Origin: Aspidapion aeneum
Taxonomy: Eukaryota > Arthropoda > Insecta > Coleoptera > Brentidae
Assembly (NCBI GenBank): GCA_963576565.1
Contig: OY755044.1
Coordinates: 54,655,783 to 54,719,782 of the forward strand
DNA: 64,000 nucleotides
Direction of reading: 5' to 3'
The notes under the pieces are model-generated. The model had not been told where the DNA came from. It ran no database searches and was given only the letters and a program-made list of their open reading frames with translations. A program made the position numbers and the translations under genes. This document shows, one piece after another, positions 11,335-21,589 of this stretch (its first letter is position 1; each line of letters begins with the position of its first letter).

Positions 11335-11822
11335 TGTCAGGATAGAAAATAATGTCCTATTAAGTGAATGACACAAGTTACGTTTATAAGCAAGTTACGT
11401 TTATAAGCAAGTACATTAACCCTAAACATTCTAAGGAAATGAACTTCTGTATATAGTTCAAATTGTATTAAAAGTAATAAATTGTATATAGAAGTATTAT
11501 AAACAACGTGGCTAATGGGATTTCGATGATGTTTATACAGGAAACAAAACACATCTCGATATCCTATCAATGGCAAACGGTTTGTAATAAAAGCATCTCC
11601 AAAAGAGTTTAGCAGTTAGTTGTACGCTGAGAACCTAACGCCCAGGCTTAGTTAATAGTGAACAAGTAGTACGTTAGTCAAGTATAAGAAGTTAAGCCTA
11701 TAAAAGAAGATTTGTAGACAAGATGTATTTAAGTACAATGTAAGTAGTAAATATAAGTATTATAATAAAACCATTACACCTAACTTAAACTGTGTTCGTC
11801 ACGATAAAACCCCCTCGTGACA
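11335..11822 (+). repeat. 5' LTR of the env-bearing element
   Basis: 488 bp, TGTCAGG to TCGTGACA. It contains a 16-bp tandem duplication (TTACGTTTATAAGCAAG repeated at about 11388-11412) missing from the 3' LTR. Confidence 0.9.
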
Positions 11823-11824
11823 TA

Positions 11825-11844
11825 TGGTGGAGGCGCCGGGTACC
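11825..11844 (+). other. Primer-binding-site candidate
   Basis: TGGTGGAGGCGCCGGGTACC starts two bases after the LTR. Its complement has the layout of a tRNA 3' end: T-stem CCCGG, a seven-base acceptor strand, discriminator A and CCA. The tRNA is not identified. It sits exactly in the gap between the LTR and its inverted fragment. Confidence 0.6.
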
Positions 11845-11847
11845 ATA

Positions 11848-12047
11848 TGTCACGAGGGGGTTTTATCGTGACGAACACAGTTTAAGTTAGGTGTAATGGT
11901 TTTATTATAATACTTATATTTACTACTTACATTGTACTTAAATACATCTTGTCTACAAATCTTCTTTGATAGGCTTAACTTCTTATACTTGACTAAAGTA
12001 CTACTTGTTCACTATTAACTAAGCCTGGGCGTTAGGTTCTCAGCGTA
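11848..12047 (-). repeat. Inverted 200-bp fragment of the LTR 3' end
   Basis: This is a nearly exact reverse complement of the last 200 bp of the 5' LTR (about 11623-11822), differing at only a few bases. It begins TGTCACGAGGGGG and stops after CTCAGCGTA. With the LTR it forms a 200-bp-arm hairpin whose loop is the primer-binding candidate. Confidence 0.9.
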
Positions 12048-12251
12048 TATTGCGCATATTTTGCTAACAAGGAACAGACGGCAATAAAACAAATAAAATG
12101 CAAAATAAATATCGTAGCCAAACACTATGAATGCTATTATTTATTATTTTATTAAAGTAAATTTTAATTTTAAAAAGAGACATTTAATTTTTTAAAAACA
12201 CATCTAATGGCATGTAAATAACATATATTTGCAAAGAATTTTTTTAGATGA
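12048..12251. other. Leader between inverted LTR piece and env
   Basis: AT-rich sequence. It ends with a T run and TTTTTTTAG|ATG at 12240-12250, which looks like a splice acceptor, as would be expected for a spliced env mRNA. This is inference only. Confidence 0.4.
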
Positions 12252-14348
12252 AACTTCATATTGTGCATCATAGCAATTAAGGTCACAGAAGCCGAAAACA
12301 ACCAATCCTACCTAGTAGAAGTCAGTGCCGGAGCATTTTGGAAGGCACTACCGCAAACTGTAGCATACGAAGCTACGATTCCGATTACATATAAAATGGA
12401 CTGGTCGGAAGAGATCATGACAGAACCAGAGTTACCAAGATATATCTGCGAGTCATATGGCGACAATTGTAATTTGGTATCACACACACATGAGTTAGGG
12501 AAGGCATTTAAAAAAGAATTCGATTTGTTAAACGGTAACTGGGGCGCATCTTCGATGAGGACACAAAAATCTAAACAAAATTTAAGGCCAAAAAGGGCAC
12601 TAGGCTTCATCGGAGACGCTCTAAATTGGTGTTGTGGGGTCGCGACCGAAGAAAAACTCGATATAATTTCTGAGGATGAGGAAACAGTAAAAAGGCAACT
12701 TAACACAATCAGTAAAGGGCTAGGCGAAACCCTTCACAGTATCGGGGAACAATCAAAACATTTTTCCGATTACACTACAAAAATTGGCGATACTTTTAAA
12801 GATACAGAACGTAAAATAAAATTTATCGACTCAAAAGTTTCAACTTTAAATAAAGAGGTTAAAGTAATCCTGAGGGATGAAGAAAGTTTTGCTAGCACGT
12901 CTCTGGTCAATCAGTATCAAAATTTAAGGCGAATAATATCTCTAACTCGCGCACTAAGAAAACAAAAAATTATTGAATCATGCAAAGCAAGAAAAATCCC
13001 TATTGAAATAGTCAATCCAGAGGTTCTACGAAAGGATTTAGATAATCTGGAAAAACAAATCTATTCGTCAAATCAAGGTTTGGCAATTTCAAAAGAAAAA
13101 ATTTCAAAATTTTACGAACTTCCAATATGCGACTGCAGCATCACAGAAAATAAAATTTTTATTCACATTAAAATACCGATTATACAACACAGACAAAAGT
13201 GGGACCTTTATGAACTGACCACCACACCCTTCGCATGGTTCAATCAAACATGTACAATACCACACCAGGCATTGTACATCGCTGTCTCAAAAAATAATTA
13301 CGGAAAAGAAGAGATTAGACAAATTTCAGGTACAGGGCTACATTTATGTAGACCTTATCACGACAAATTATGTTTTATTCCTAGGTTTTCTGCTGATAAT
13401 ATACAGGGACCAGAGTGCGCCAAAAAATTGTATCACGGCGCGTCTGTAGAAGAAATAAGTTCATACTGCCCGATGAATTGCCACTCGGGTAACTCGTTGA
13501 TCATCTCAGAAATAAATGACATAACATACATACTTACACATCTGCAAGAAAAAACCTATCTCTCATGCGGTAGTGAAAAAACCGAGCTAAAAAACGTTTA
13601 TAACAAAAAAGGAGCTTTAAAAATTAAAATCCCATGCAACTGCCAGTTAGAGTCATCCGGAGAAATTATTATCCCACAAAAATTCCCATGTAACAATAAA
13701 ATCGAGACAGCGAGCATAGTTCACATTATACCTGCAGTTTGGTCAAATCTAAAATCATTTATTTTAAGACCAAAAATGCAACACATGCAACCCACATATA
13801 AAGATATGCAAGAGTGCCTTAACTCAAATTGGACACTAAATATACCTCATTTAAATTTGACATCAGAGACAACATTAAAACAAATTGAAAATTCAGTAGA
13901 CACTATCATACCGCAAACATACGGTTTCAGCGATAAATACGGTATGGGAAGTCACGGAATTTTTCTGCTATGGAATTTTCTGCTTTCAGTGTCGACTGCA
14001 TACCTATTTTTTCATCATCCGATTGTAAGTCTAGCAGCATCACCAGTTCAAGTTGCTAACGCACAAAATATTTTAAACACAACACAGATACACTACGAAT
14101 ATGACATATTATTCGGTGTCACGTGCCTTGCCCTGCTTTTGTTTTTAACCTATGTAAGTATAAAACTTCTCAAAAAACATTCAAAAAAATCGGCGTCACT
14201 AAATTTAAAAGAAAATACACCCGAAATCGTAATCAACTACGGTCACACAAAGTTTCAAATCGAATTGAAAGAACAAAAAGATTTATTCTCCCTTCAAATC
14301 GGCGAAAAAGTTAATGCAAACATTGTCAATTGTGGCTCCGGCGAATAA
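12252..14348 (+). CDS. env: Errantivirus/baculovirus F-like envelope fusion protein (env)
   Basis: One open frame of about 698 codons. About 110 codons in is a furin-like site RPKR, followed by ALGFIGDALNWCCGVAT, which resembles the fusion-peptide region of baculovirus F and gypsy Env. A Lys/Glu-rich heptad-like region follows, then a Cys-rich ectodomain. A hydrophobic span near codons 617-640 (FGVTCLALLLFLTYVSI) is followed by basic KLLKKHSKK and a 50-residue tail. A second hydrophobic stretch lies near codons 567-583. The 5' end is odd: the frame opens after a stop at 12249, has no ATG until 12396, and an ATG at 12248 with a hydrophobic beginning is in another frame. Either the start is supplied by splicing or the signal-peptide end is frameshifted. 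The rest is intact, unlike the missing gag-pol. Confidence 0.8.
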   Translation, partial: NFILCIIAIKVTEAENNQSYLVEVSAGAFWKALPQTVAYEATIPITYKMDWSEEIMTEPELPRYICESYGDNCNLVSHTHELGKAFKKEFDLLNGNWGASSMRTQKSKQNLRPKRALGFIGDALNWCCGVATEEKLDIISEDEETVKRQLNTISKGLGETLHSIGEQSKHFSDYTTKIGDTFKDTERKIKFIDSKVSTLNKEVKVILRDEESFASTSLVNQYQNLRRIISLTRALRKQKIIESCKARKIPIEIVNPEVLRKDLDNLEKQIYSSNQGLAISKEKISKFYELPICDCSITENKIFIHIKIPIIQHRQKWDLYELTTTPFAWFNQTCTIPHQALYIAVSKNNYGKEEIRQISGTGLHLCRPYHDKLCFIPRFSADNIQGPECAKKLYHGASVEEISSYCPMNCHSGNSLIISEINDITYILTHLQEKTYLSCGSEKTELKNVYNKKGALKIKIPCNCQLESSGEIIIPQKFPCNNKIETASIVHIIPAVWSNLKSFILRPKMQHMQPTYKDMQECLNSNWTLNIPHLNLTSETTLKQIENSVDTIIPQTYGFSDKYGMGSHGIFLLWNFLLSVSTAYLFFHHPIVSLAASPVQVANAQNILNTTQIHYEYDILFGVTCLALLLFLTYVSIKLLKKHSKKSASLNLKENTPEIVINYGHTKFQIELKEQKDLFSLQIGEKVNANIVNCGSGE

Positions 14349-15280
14349 AAAATTCGTCGTATAATTAAATGCCGGTATATTTTATTTATACACGTGCTCA
14401 ATGTAATTATAAAAACCGCATAGATTACATAACCGTATACTATGCCGGTAGTTTTGTATAATAAATAATTTTTATAAATGTTTACGACCTGCACTGCGCG
14501 TCGTAGTCCGCAAATGGAAGAACTCATTTTTACCGTGATATTTCATGTCAAAGTCTACGCGAAAAGATTATTGAAGAAATATTATAGTAAATGATAGGAG
14601 CTAACCCATTTGCCGACAAGCTAATTGCCACATAGAAGAGATCGCCAAGTATAATTGTATATTATTACAATGTTAATAATTTTTATGAATCACAGGAGTG
14701 AGATTGAGAGATGTAAGGGGAATAAATTATAATGAAGGGCGTATACCATAGAAAAAATAAATGTATGACATACATAATATTTTAAATTTAGTTAAATAAT
14801 TTCTATAATGTCTTAAAAGGTGCAAAACGCACACATTGTTTTGAATGTATAATAAAACAAATTGTGGAATGTATAAACAAAGGTGTATTAAATTAAACAT
14901 ATTTTTTCGAATGTTATCAAATGATATAAGTATAAGCAGGGTTGCCAGGGTATAAACAGTTCTAAAATGAACCGAGAACAATTAAATGTAAACATATGTA
15001 AATATATATTGTGTCCTAACATCGTCTGTACATTAATTTTTTAGATCCACCTATTCTACTCGTTCCCAACATGAAGAAAGAAGACATGGAAGAACGATGA
15101 CAACCTGACATAACCAAGACGTCACAAAAGGCCTAGCAAAGCGGCCAAAAAGATCAACCAAAGTAATGCAAAAGACGAAAAAGTGGTGAGCAGGGCCGAT
15201 TAGCACTGGTGTACAGCAGACAAATCGCCATAGAGCCAACCCACCAAGTAGTCAACCCAGACAGAGCTAACAGCCGATAC
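14349..15280. other. Internal non-coding region downstream of env
   Basis: AT-rich sequence of the retroelement with no recognisable frame. Errantiviruses usually have env almost abutting the 3' LTR, so this spacer of about 1.5 kb, together with the minisatellite, is unusual. Confidence 0.45.
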
Positions 15281-15460
15281 CACAAGGCAACAGCCGATAG
15301 CACAAGGCAACAGCCGATACCACAAGGCAACAGCCGATAACACAAGGCAACAGCCGATACCACAAGGCAACAGCCGATAACACAAAGCAACTGCCCATAC
15401 CACAAGGCAACAGCCGATAGCACAAGGCAACAGCCGATACCACAAGGCAACAGTCGATAC
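15281..15460 (+). repeat. 20-bp minisatellite inside the retroelement
   Basis: Nine 20-bp units of the form CACAAGGCAACAGCCGATAN, with a half unit before and a partial after. The last base varies among C, G and A. Unit length is not a multiple of three, yet several minus-strand frames stay open across it; these are repeat artefacts. Confidence 0.92.
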
Positions 15461-15902
15461 CACAAGGCAAGACAGCTACCCAGAGCGCAGCATGAAAAAA
15501 CCGGGGGGAGCCAACTCTAAACCCCCGCCAGTCGTGCCGCCAAATCAAACACTACGAACAGAAAAAAAGACCTACCATCCAGGTCTTCCTGAGGGAATGG
15601 ACCGCACAAGTCAAAACGAGATAAGGACAGTTGGCAACAAAGCGAGATCTGAACATTTTCAAGGCAGCGTGCAAGACCCACAAATTCGTCACGGCAACAC
15701 TGCGGTTGATACTTCTTTATAAACCTACATTGGACTAGGTTGCGTCACCTGAAGAATGCAAAACAATCGGAACGAGTAGAGGGGAATGGATAGACAATTA
15801 TTTTAGTTAATTAGTTTTATAATTTATTAGGTACAGACGACTGTTATATTTTTTTTGTGAAAAATAGTTTAGTAGACAATCTGTGGGGACAGATTTTTTA
15901 AA
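15461..15902. other. Retroelement sequence before the 3' LTR
   Basis: A 76-codon frame at 15492-15722 begins in a Pro/Lys-rich segment and has no recognised product. Nothing else is seen. Confidence 0.35.
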
Positions 15903-15916
15903 AGCAAGGGGGATGT
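15903..15916 (+). promoter_or_regulatory. Polypurine tract
   Basis: AAGCAAGGGGGATG lies directly before the 3' LTR. It fits the plus-strand primer site of an LTR element. Confidence 0.7.
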
Positions 15917-16388
15917 GTCAGGATAGAAAATAATGTCCTATTAAGTGAATGACACAAGTTACGTTTATAAGCAAGTGCACATTAACCCTAAACATTCTAA
16001 GGAAATGAACTTCTGTATATAGTTCAAATTGTATTAAAAGTAATAAATTGTATATAGAAGTATTATAAACAACGTGGCTAATGGGATTTCGATGATGTTT
16101 ATACAGGAAACAAAACACATCTCGATATCCTATCAATGGCAAACGGTTTGTAATAAAAGCATCTCCAAAAGAGTTTAGCAGTTAGTTGTACGCTGAGAAC
16201 CTAACGCCCAGGCTTAGTTAATAGTGAACAAGTAGTACGTTAGTCAAGTATAAGAAGTTAAGCCTATAAAAGAAGATTTGTAGACAAGATGTATTTAAGT
16301 ACAATGTAAGTAGTAAATATAAGTATTATAATAAAACCATTACACCAAACTTAAACTATGTTCGTCACGATAAAACCCCCTCGTGACA
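15917..16388 (+). repeat. 3' LTR of the env-bearing element
   Basis: 472 bp, close to the 5' LTR but lacking its 16-bp duplication. It ends TCGTGACA, followed by ATAT. Confidence 0.9.
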
Positions 16389-16492
16389 ATATGATGAGTC
16401 TGCAGGATTGCCTGGGTAACTGCGTAAGTTTTTTTTATAATATCCTAATTACATCAATGGCGATTCCATCAATTCGGGCGGTCATCGGCATG

Positions 16493-17165
16493 GTTTCAAA
16501 ACGGATCCATTTTATTGATATTAAAACTGATAATTATCTGAAAAACTGAAAATTATTTATGTCTAATCTCTAAGGTTTTCTTCGGTTTATGTACAATCTT
16601 AAGGACACACAGGTTGTTCATGACATTTGCGCAAACGAAACTGTTCAGGTAAGTCTGTGCGGGGTAGCCCCACGCACTTTGTGTAATTGATTTTTTTTGT
16701 AACTCGCGTTTTGACAGAGGCTATCGGGTGTCTAAAAACGTTGATTTTTAGGTGCAGTAAAAAGTAAATTCCGAGGTGGGAAAACTTTTTTTTTGGGCAT
16801 ACAGTTTTTTTCGAGGCAATTTAAAATTTAAGTTTGAGTTTCAAAACTGATCCATTTTATTGATATTAAAACTGATAAAATTATTTATGTCTAATCTCTA
16901 AGGTTTTCTTAGGTTTATGTACAATCTTAAGGACACACAGGTTGTTCATGACATTTGCGCAAACGAAACTGTTCAGGTAAGTCTGTGTGGGGTAGCCCCA
17001 CGCACTTTGTGTAATTGATTTTTTTTGTAACTTGCGTTTTGACAGAGGCTATCGGGCGTCTAAAAACGTTGATTTTTAAGTGCAGTAAAAAGTAAATTCC
17101 GAGGTGGGAAAACTTTTTTTTTTGGGCATACAGTTTTTTTCGAGGCAATTTAAAATTTAAGTTTG
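16493..17165. repeat. Tandem duplication, 328-bp period, two copies
   Basis: Copies at about 16493-16832 and 16838-17165 are nearly identical. Each contains a 20-codon open stretch starting at ATG (MYNLKDTQVVHDICANETVQ) that ends exactly at CAG|GTAAGT, and about 100 bp further a T-rich ..TTTTGACAG|AGGC. These look like splice donor and acceptor signals. The other strand also reads plausibly (EQFRLRKCHEQPVCP). The product is not recognised, so this may be a duplicated exon or a repeat. Confidence 0.6.
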
Positions 17166-17200
17166 AGTGCTTTCACTGCTTTTTGAAATCACTAAAGCGA

Positions 17201-17298
17201 CAATTTGCAGTGGCAATTTAGCGTCCCTGCATGAGATAGATATCAGCGTTTGCCGATATCTGTTACATACAGGACGCTTAATTGCCCCTGTAAATTGA
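17201..17298. ncRNA. Near-perfect 98-nt hairpin, miRNA-precursor-like or tiny palindrome
   Basis: Arms 17201-17244 and 17255-17298 pair with few mismatches (CAATTTGCAGTGGCAATTTA with its complement; GATATC at the stem tip) around a 10-nt loop. Size and shape fit a pre-miRNA, but small MITEs look alike, and neither expression nor conservation can be judged from sequence. Confidence 0.3.
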
Positions 17299-18319
17299 CT
17301 GGTCTGTAGGCCGCTTAACACTTTCCTATATATTTGGTACTTTTATTCACATTTAAATGTTTATATTCAAGATTATGGTATTTGCGCCCAACAGCACTTT
17401 TACTTTCCTGCGTGAAAAACTGCCATTTTTAAGCATTGTTCTCAATTAGATAACAACGAATCTACTAAATAGATTGTTAGTTTAAATTAAATGGGGACCT
17501 TAGAAAGAAAGTTGTTGAAAGATGAGTTAAAATGAATGCTGCCACCGACTAAAATTCTATTTCACTAGAAGTTATTGCAAACAAAAACAAAACTTTTTTT
17601 TTGTTTTTTTACCCTTTGTCGTTTCCATTCAGCCAGAAAAAAAAACAAAAGGCCACTGTCACTGTCTTGTGTGGAAGAAAAGACAACACAGATATATGAG
17701 ATAACTAAAATTAAAACTAGTATGAACAAGGCAATAATGTGTAACTATCATATATCTGCCTAATTTACCTTTAAATACCCTCGTTTTGTATTTCTAATAG
17801 CATTGGTGAAATACACAACTCATACCTAAATAGCCTTCCCGCTGGCTTTTCACCACTAAGCACAAATTTTTTTAAATTATTATTTTTTTTAATAACTTTA
17901 ATGTTTTATATCGAATTTGTAAAAGTTTAGCAATTTATTGAAAGCTAGGTATGAAAAATGGTATATTTTAAAAATAATTGTATTTAGGAACAAAATCAGT
18001 TAATTGACTAGTACTTAGGTTTTAAGATTTAGCACTTATCACCCTTTAGTTAATATTGTTATTAGGGTTTGCAGTGTTTGATTTCATTTTAATAGAAAAT
18101 CGGCATGATTTTTGTAAAAATATATTCTGAAAAATATTGTATACATTGCCAGCTGTAAAATAAACAATAATAATAAATACAGATTTTTAAAAAGTTGATT
18201 GATGGTGTATAAAATTAACAAACAAACAATAAAATAAAAAGGTGAGACGAGTAGAGTCTCTGATAACAAATATGCTTCCTATGAGCGCAACGAGATAGTA
18301 ATGCTGTCACTTTTCCAAA
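17299..18319. other. No gene seen
   Basis: AT-rich sequence. Short frames (17575-17763 plus; 18084-18269 minus) are low complexity and unsupported. Confidence 0.4.
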
Positions 18320-18349
18320 AAAGTCGTTGTCCGCTTGTTACCCTTTTCA

Positions 18350-19140
18350 AACTAAGTTTGGCAGTAATCCAGTCATATAAGAGATTTTACCTCATTTTGG
18401 CGTTCTAAAGGTTTAGTCAAATGAAATTTCGTGTCTGCGTAAGTTATTTAAAGTCAAACATCACAAAAATCGGTTTTTCATGATTATCTAGGTTTCTATA
18501 GTCCTAATGATGTTGACGTTATTATGAAAATAATAGAGCACAAAATCCATATGTCAACCGTAAATCTGTGTGAATAATAATACCTTGTATAAAGTAATTG
18601 AATTGTTAAAATATTATCATAATGAATAATTTGTATTATTTATTAGTAAAATCCTATTTTTTTTAAATTTTACATATGTATATCTAAAAAAATCATTTAA
18701 TAATACTAACCTACGCTGTTTAATTAAAAACACATTAAATGGAATATTTATTGTACTTAATTTTATTTACAAAGTAGGTATATTAAATAAATAAATTAGA
18801 CATATGTAAAATGTTATTCAATATATTAAGTATTAATTAATAAAAAATACAAATTATTCACTAAATAATATTTTAATAACTTAACAACTTTAAATAAGGT
18901 ATTATTCATCGAGATTCTCTGTTGACTTTCGATTACAGTAAGGCTGAGCGTCCCGGTCCTTTATCTCAAAAACGGTTCAGCTCATGCATGGAACAAACTT
19001 TGTCGTAAATTTTGTGCTATAGTAACTAGACCATGACTAACTGACGCATACACGATAGTTTATGAGACTTGAGGTAACTTTTAGAACGCTAAAATGAAGT
19101 AATAGAGTTACAGTAGTAGAGTTTCCAACTTATTATCTCT
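18350..19140. mobile_element. Long inverted-repeat (snapback) element
   Basis: The sequence at 18390-18660 is complementary, with divergence, to about 18830-19110. Examples are CTCATTTTGGCGTTCTAAA near 18393 against the complement near 19085, and AATACCTTGTATAAAG near 18579 against TTTAAATAAGGTATTATT near 18890. The arms meet around an AT-rich centre at about 18660-18830. It has no coding content. Outer ends are approximate. Confidence 0.6.
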
Positions 19141-19568
19141 CATTCCGAGTGTGACCCCTTTTTTTGCTTAAGTTATTGCATTACTGTTCATTGTTAATTT
19201 TTTGTGTAAAAAGTGACTTTAAGTGTCGTGTTTCGCTATGCATAAGTAGCATATCTATTATCAGTCATCCTAAAAAAGAGATCACTGTTAAAGCCATGAA
19301 GAATTGTAAATATATTTGAGCCAATCCTTTTTTATGTTAACATTTGCCGTACGGTATTTAGGCCTTTCGGTATTTTGACAATTGCTATACAGGGTGCCAA
19401 TTTACACGTAATATCTCTCTTTCGTTAAATAATAAAAAAAACATCATATTTTTAAAATATTTGCAGCTTCGCTCCTAGAAGTGGTAGATATTACCCGTAA
19501 AATTCTAATGAGTGTCAAGTGGGATGTTGTTGAAAAGGTTTTTTAATTGTTTTTACATGCAGCCGTGA
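19141..19568. other. No gene seen
   Basis: AT-rich sequence without a recognisable feature. Confidence 0.35.
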
Positions 19569-19570
19569 TA

Positions 19571-20609
19571 GTAGGGGAGGCCGTAAAGATTTTGGGAACT
19601 TATTTTCTTAGTCAGCAAACATCGATAGAATTGTTTATTTATCAATTCTAAGCAAAATTTGTTGTATAAACGGGGGAGGGTTTGTCGATGGGTTTAGGCG
19701 CAAAATGTAAAATAAAATACGAGGAACAAGGAACTTATATTTTATTAGTAATAAAACTAGTTATACTAAAAAAGAGTATACTAAAGTTAACTAAAAAAAT
19801 ATTCTGGCTAATCTCCAAGGATGGCAAGTATTTTTGACAAGTGAAAAACGATACGAAATATGTGTCCTTATTTTCTTAGTTTTGAAAGTTTATGAGATGA
19901 TGATGATATGATGATTATAACAAAACCTCAAAATACCATCTAGCTGTTATTTAAAAGACCCAAAGTCTTGCCAGAGTTATCTGATGCCCGTCAATTTGAC
20001 ACATTCGATTATGTTAATGTTTTGTAGACCCATCTACAAATGAGTAGGAGTGATTATTTGGCTTACTTAAAGACTAAAAGTTCCCATGCACATAGGTTCC
20101 CAAACGCTTCGTTGCCCATCTACAAAGTGTTCTTTAAAATTTCTGACGAGGCTTTCGCGATTGTAAATAACAGCCAAAATTGTTTTTCCATGAAATTTTC
20201 AAAAGTAAAAAAATAAGTTCCTGATTTTCTAATTTTGAAGACGCCGCTAAGTGAATTTTCCAACTTCGTAAATTAGCCAGTTATTTTTAGTTATAGTATA
20301 TTATCATCAGTTTATACGTTTAGTTTCCAGACTAAGAAAACAAGGGCACAACTCGGCCTAATTTTTGAATCCGAAAATTTTCAGCCAGGGATGTTTTCCA
20401 CCACTTGAGATGTAGAGTACTTTTCTTATAATGTTCATGATATTTTCTTCTGTGTAAAAGATTTAGAACTAAGAAAATAAAAATAAGTCGACTCATATCA
20501 TTAACTGAACTTTTGAACCCATCAGAAAATCATCACCAGAATGAAAAATACTAATTCATATACACAGACTAAGAAATAACTTCCAAAAAATATTCACGGT
20601 GTCCCCTAC
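19571..20609. mobile_element. 1.04-kb MITE with TA target duplication
   Basis: It begins GTAGGGGAGGCCGTAAAG and ends with a diverged complement (..ATTCACGGTGTCCCCTAC). TA dinucleotides lie directly outside both ends (19569-19570, 20610-20611), as made by Tc1/mariner-class transposases. TIR similarity extends about 45 bp. The motif ACTAAGAAAATAAG recurs internally. A broken, inverted relative lies at 22857-24113. No transposase. Confidence 0.72.
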
Positions 20610-20767
20610 TATGATATTATTCTAAATAAACATTCATCGATTGATTAGTTATAAGAAATACATGGCACAATGGCGCAGGTCTTAATAGCGCATGGTTCTG
20701 TGGGCTAAGCTAGGGTGGTAAACTAACTTGACATTTATGTGGGCAAAGTTAAAATGGTTAAGTAACC

Positions 20768-21008
20768 ATTTGCTCCACTTCGAGGATTATAGCCCCGAGT
20801 GCCGCAATACTTAATAAAAACCTTATCTCCTTTCTATGGGCAAAGTTAAGGTAGCAAACTAACCTGACATCTTTCTGTAGTATTGGTATATTGTAATTAT
20901 ACTTAGGTATAGGTTAGTTTGCTACCTTAACTTGGCCCATAGAAAGGAGATAAGGTTTTTATTAAGTATTGCGGCACTCGGGGCTATAATCGTCGAAGTG
21001 GAGCAAAT
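20768..21008. mobile_element. 241-bp hairpin MITE
   Basis: The arm 20768-20865 (ATTTGCTCCACTTCGA..) is almost exactly complementary to 20911-21008, with a loop of about 45 bp. The loop-proximal GTAGCAAACTAACCT has a diverged direct partner near 20730-20745. It lies just downstream of the PAN2 3' end. Confidence 0.75.
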
Positions 21009-21235
21009 ATCATATTTGCTATTTTGACCTTCGCTATTTTGGTATGCGGTATTCAATAATGACCTGTGCTATTATGTCAATCTCTATCGATATTTGACAT
21101 GGTTTAATTTTTTCAAGCCACAATTTTGCTATAACCTACAAAGTGTGGTCAAAACTACCGGAAGCTTCTGTTATTTAGTATTTTTGTATTAAAAAAAGAT
21201 TAAAATGTATTTTTATAAGGATTGTTTTGGCTCTA

Positions 21236-21241
21236 TTTATT
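21236..21241 (-). terminator. Candidate PAN2 polyadenylation signal
   Basis: AATAAA on the minus strand, about 180 nt downstream of the PAN2 stop codon. Position fits; use is inferred. Confidence 0.4.
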
Positions 21242-21422
21242 CATATGAGTGGGGGAGATATTAGCCCCTTTAGACCCAGATGATGACTTATTTGTAGGGC
21301 ATTAATTTGCGTAACAATTTTTTAAAAATTTTCAACTTATGTAAATCCTTGGCAATTTTTCCCTTCAGTTTCATCACTCTTTTTTAATTAACCCCTCATT
21401 AAAACATAAATTAGCTCACGAA

Positions 21423-21589
21423 TCACTTTTCAGGTACTTTCCACTTTAGTTGTTCACCTATTTCGTATAGTTCAGCCAAAGCTTCTCCTATTCTGTTTAA
21501 CCGTTCGAGTTCCAAATACTTTTTGTAGAGGTGTAGTGCCGTTTTGGCGTCCTCGGTTGAATCGTGGGTCTCAGACTGGATTTTAGTGC
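21423..21589 (-). CDS. PAN2: PAN2, last coding exon
   Basis: PAN2 is the exonuclease subunit of the PAN2-PAN3 complex that trims mRNA poly(A) tails in the cytoplasm. This exon encodes [20 protein letters not shown], then [17 protein letters not shown], then [17 protein letters not shown] and the stop (TGA, 21425-21423). The HDSTED segment carries the His and Asp of the third DEDDh exonuclease motif, and the KVPE ending is typical of PAN2. The acceptor is AAATTTTAG|GC. Its first two bases complete a Gly codon with the final G of the exon at 27483-27592, so the phases match. Sequence and length agree with the end of known PAN2 proteins. Confidence 0.93.

Larger units (their letters stand above)
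11335..16388 (+). mobile_element. LTR retroelement with env frame, gag-pol absent
   Basis: It is bounded by two LTRs in direct orientation (11335-11822, 15917-16388) that start TGTCAGGATAG and end TCGTGACA. ATAT lies immediately outside both ends (11331-11334, 16389-16392), a 4-bp target duplication as in Ty3/gypsy errantiviruses. A primer-binding-like sequence follows the first LTR and a purine tract precedes the second. The 4.1-kb interior holds an inverted LTR fragment, one long env-like frame and a minisatellite. No gag, protease, RT or integrase remains, so it is non-autonomous. The LTRs differ by a 16-bp tandem duplication and few substitutions, implying fairly recent insertion. Confidence 0.88.

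Noticed and set aside
12261..12263. TTG as the env start codon
   Set aside because: Non-ATG starts of this kind are not expected in an animal. The open frame begins at 12252 and the true start is upstream by splicing or lost.
15051..15548. Four minus-strand frames with CCLVVSAVAL-type repeats
   Set aside because: Produced by the 20-bp minisatellite; all frames remain open for the same reason.
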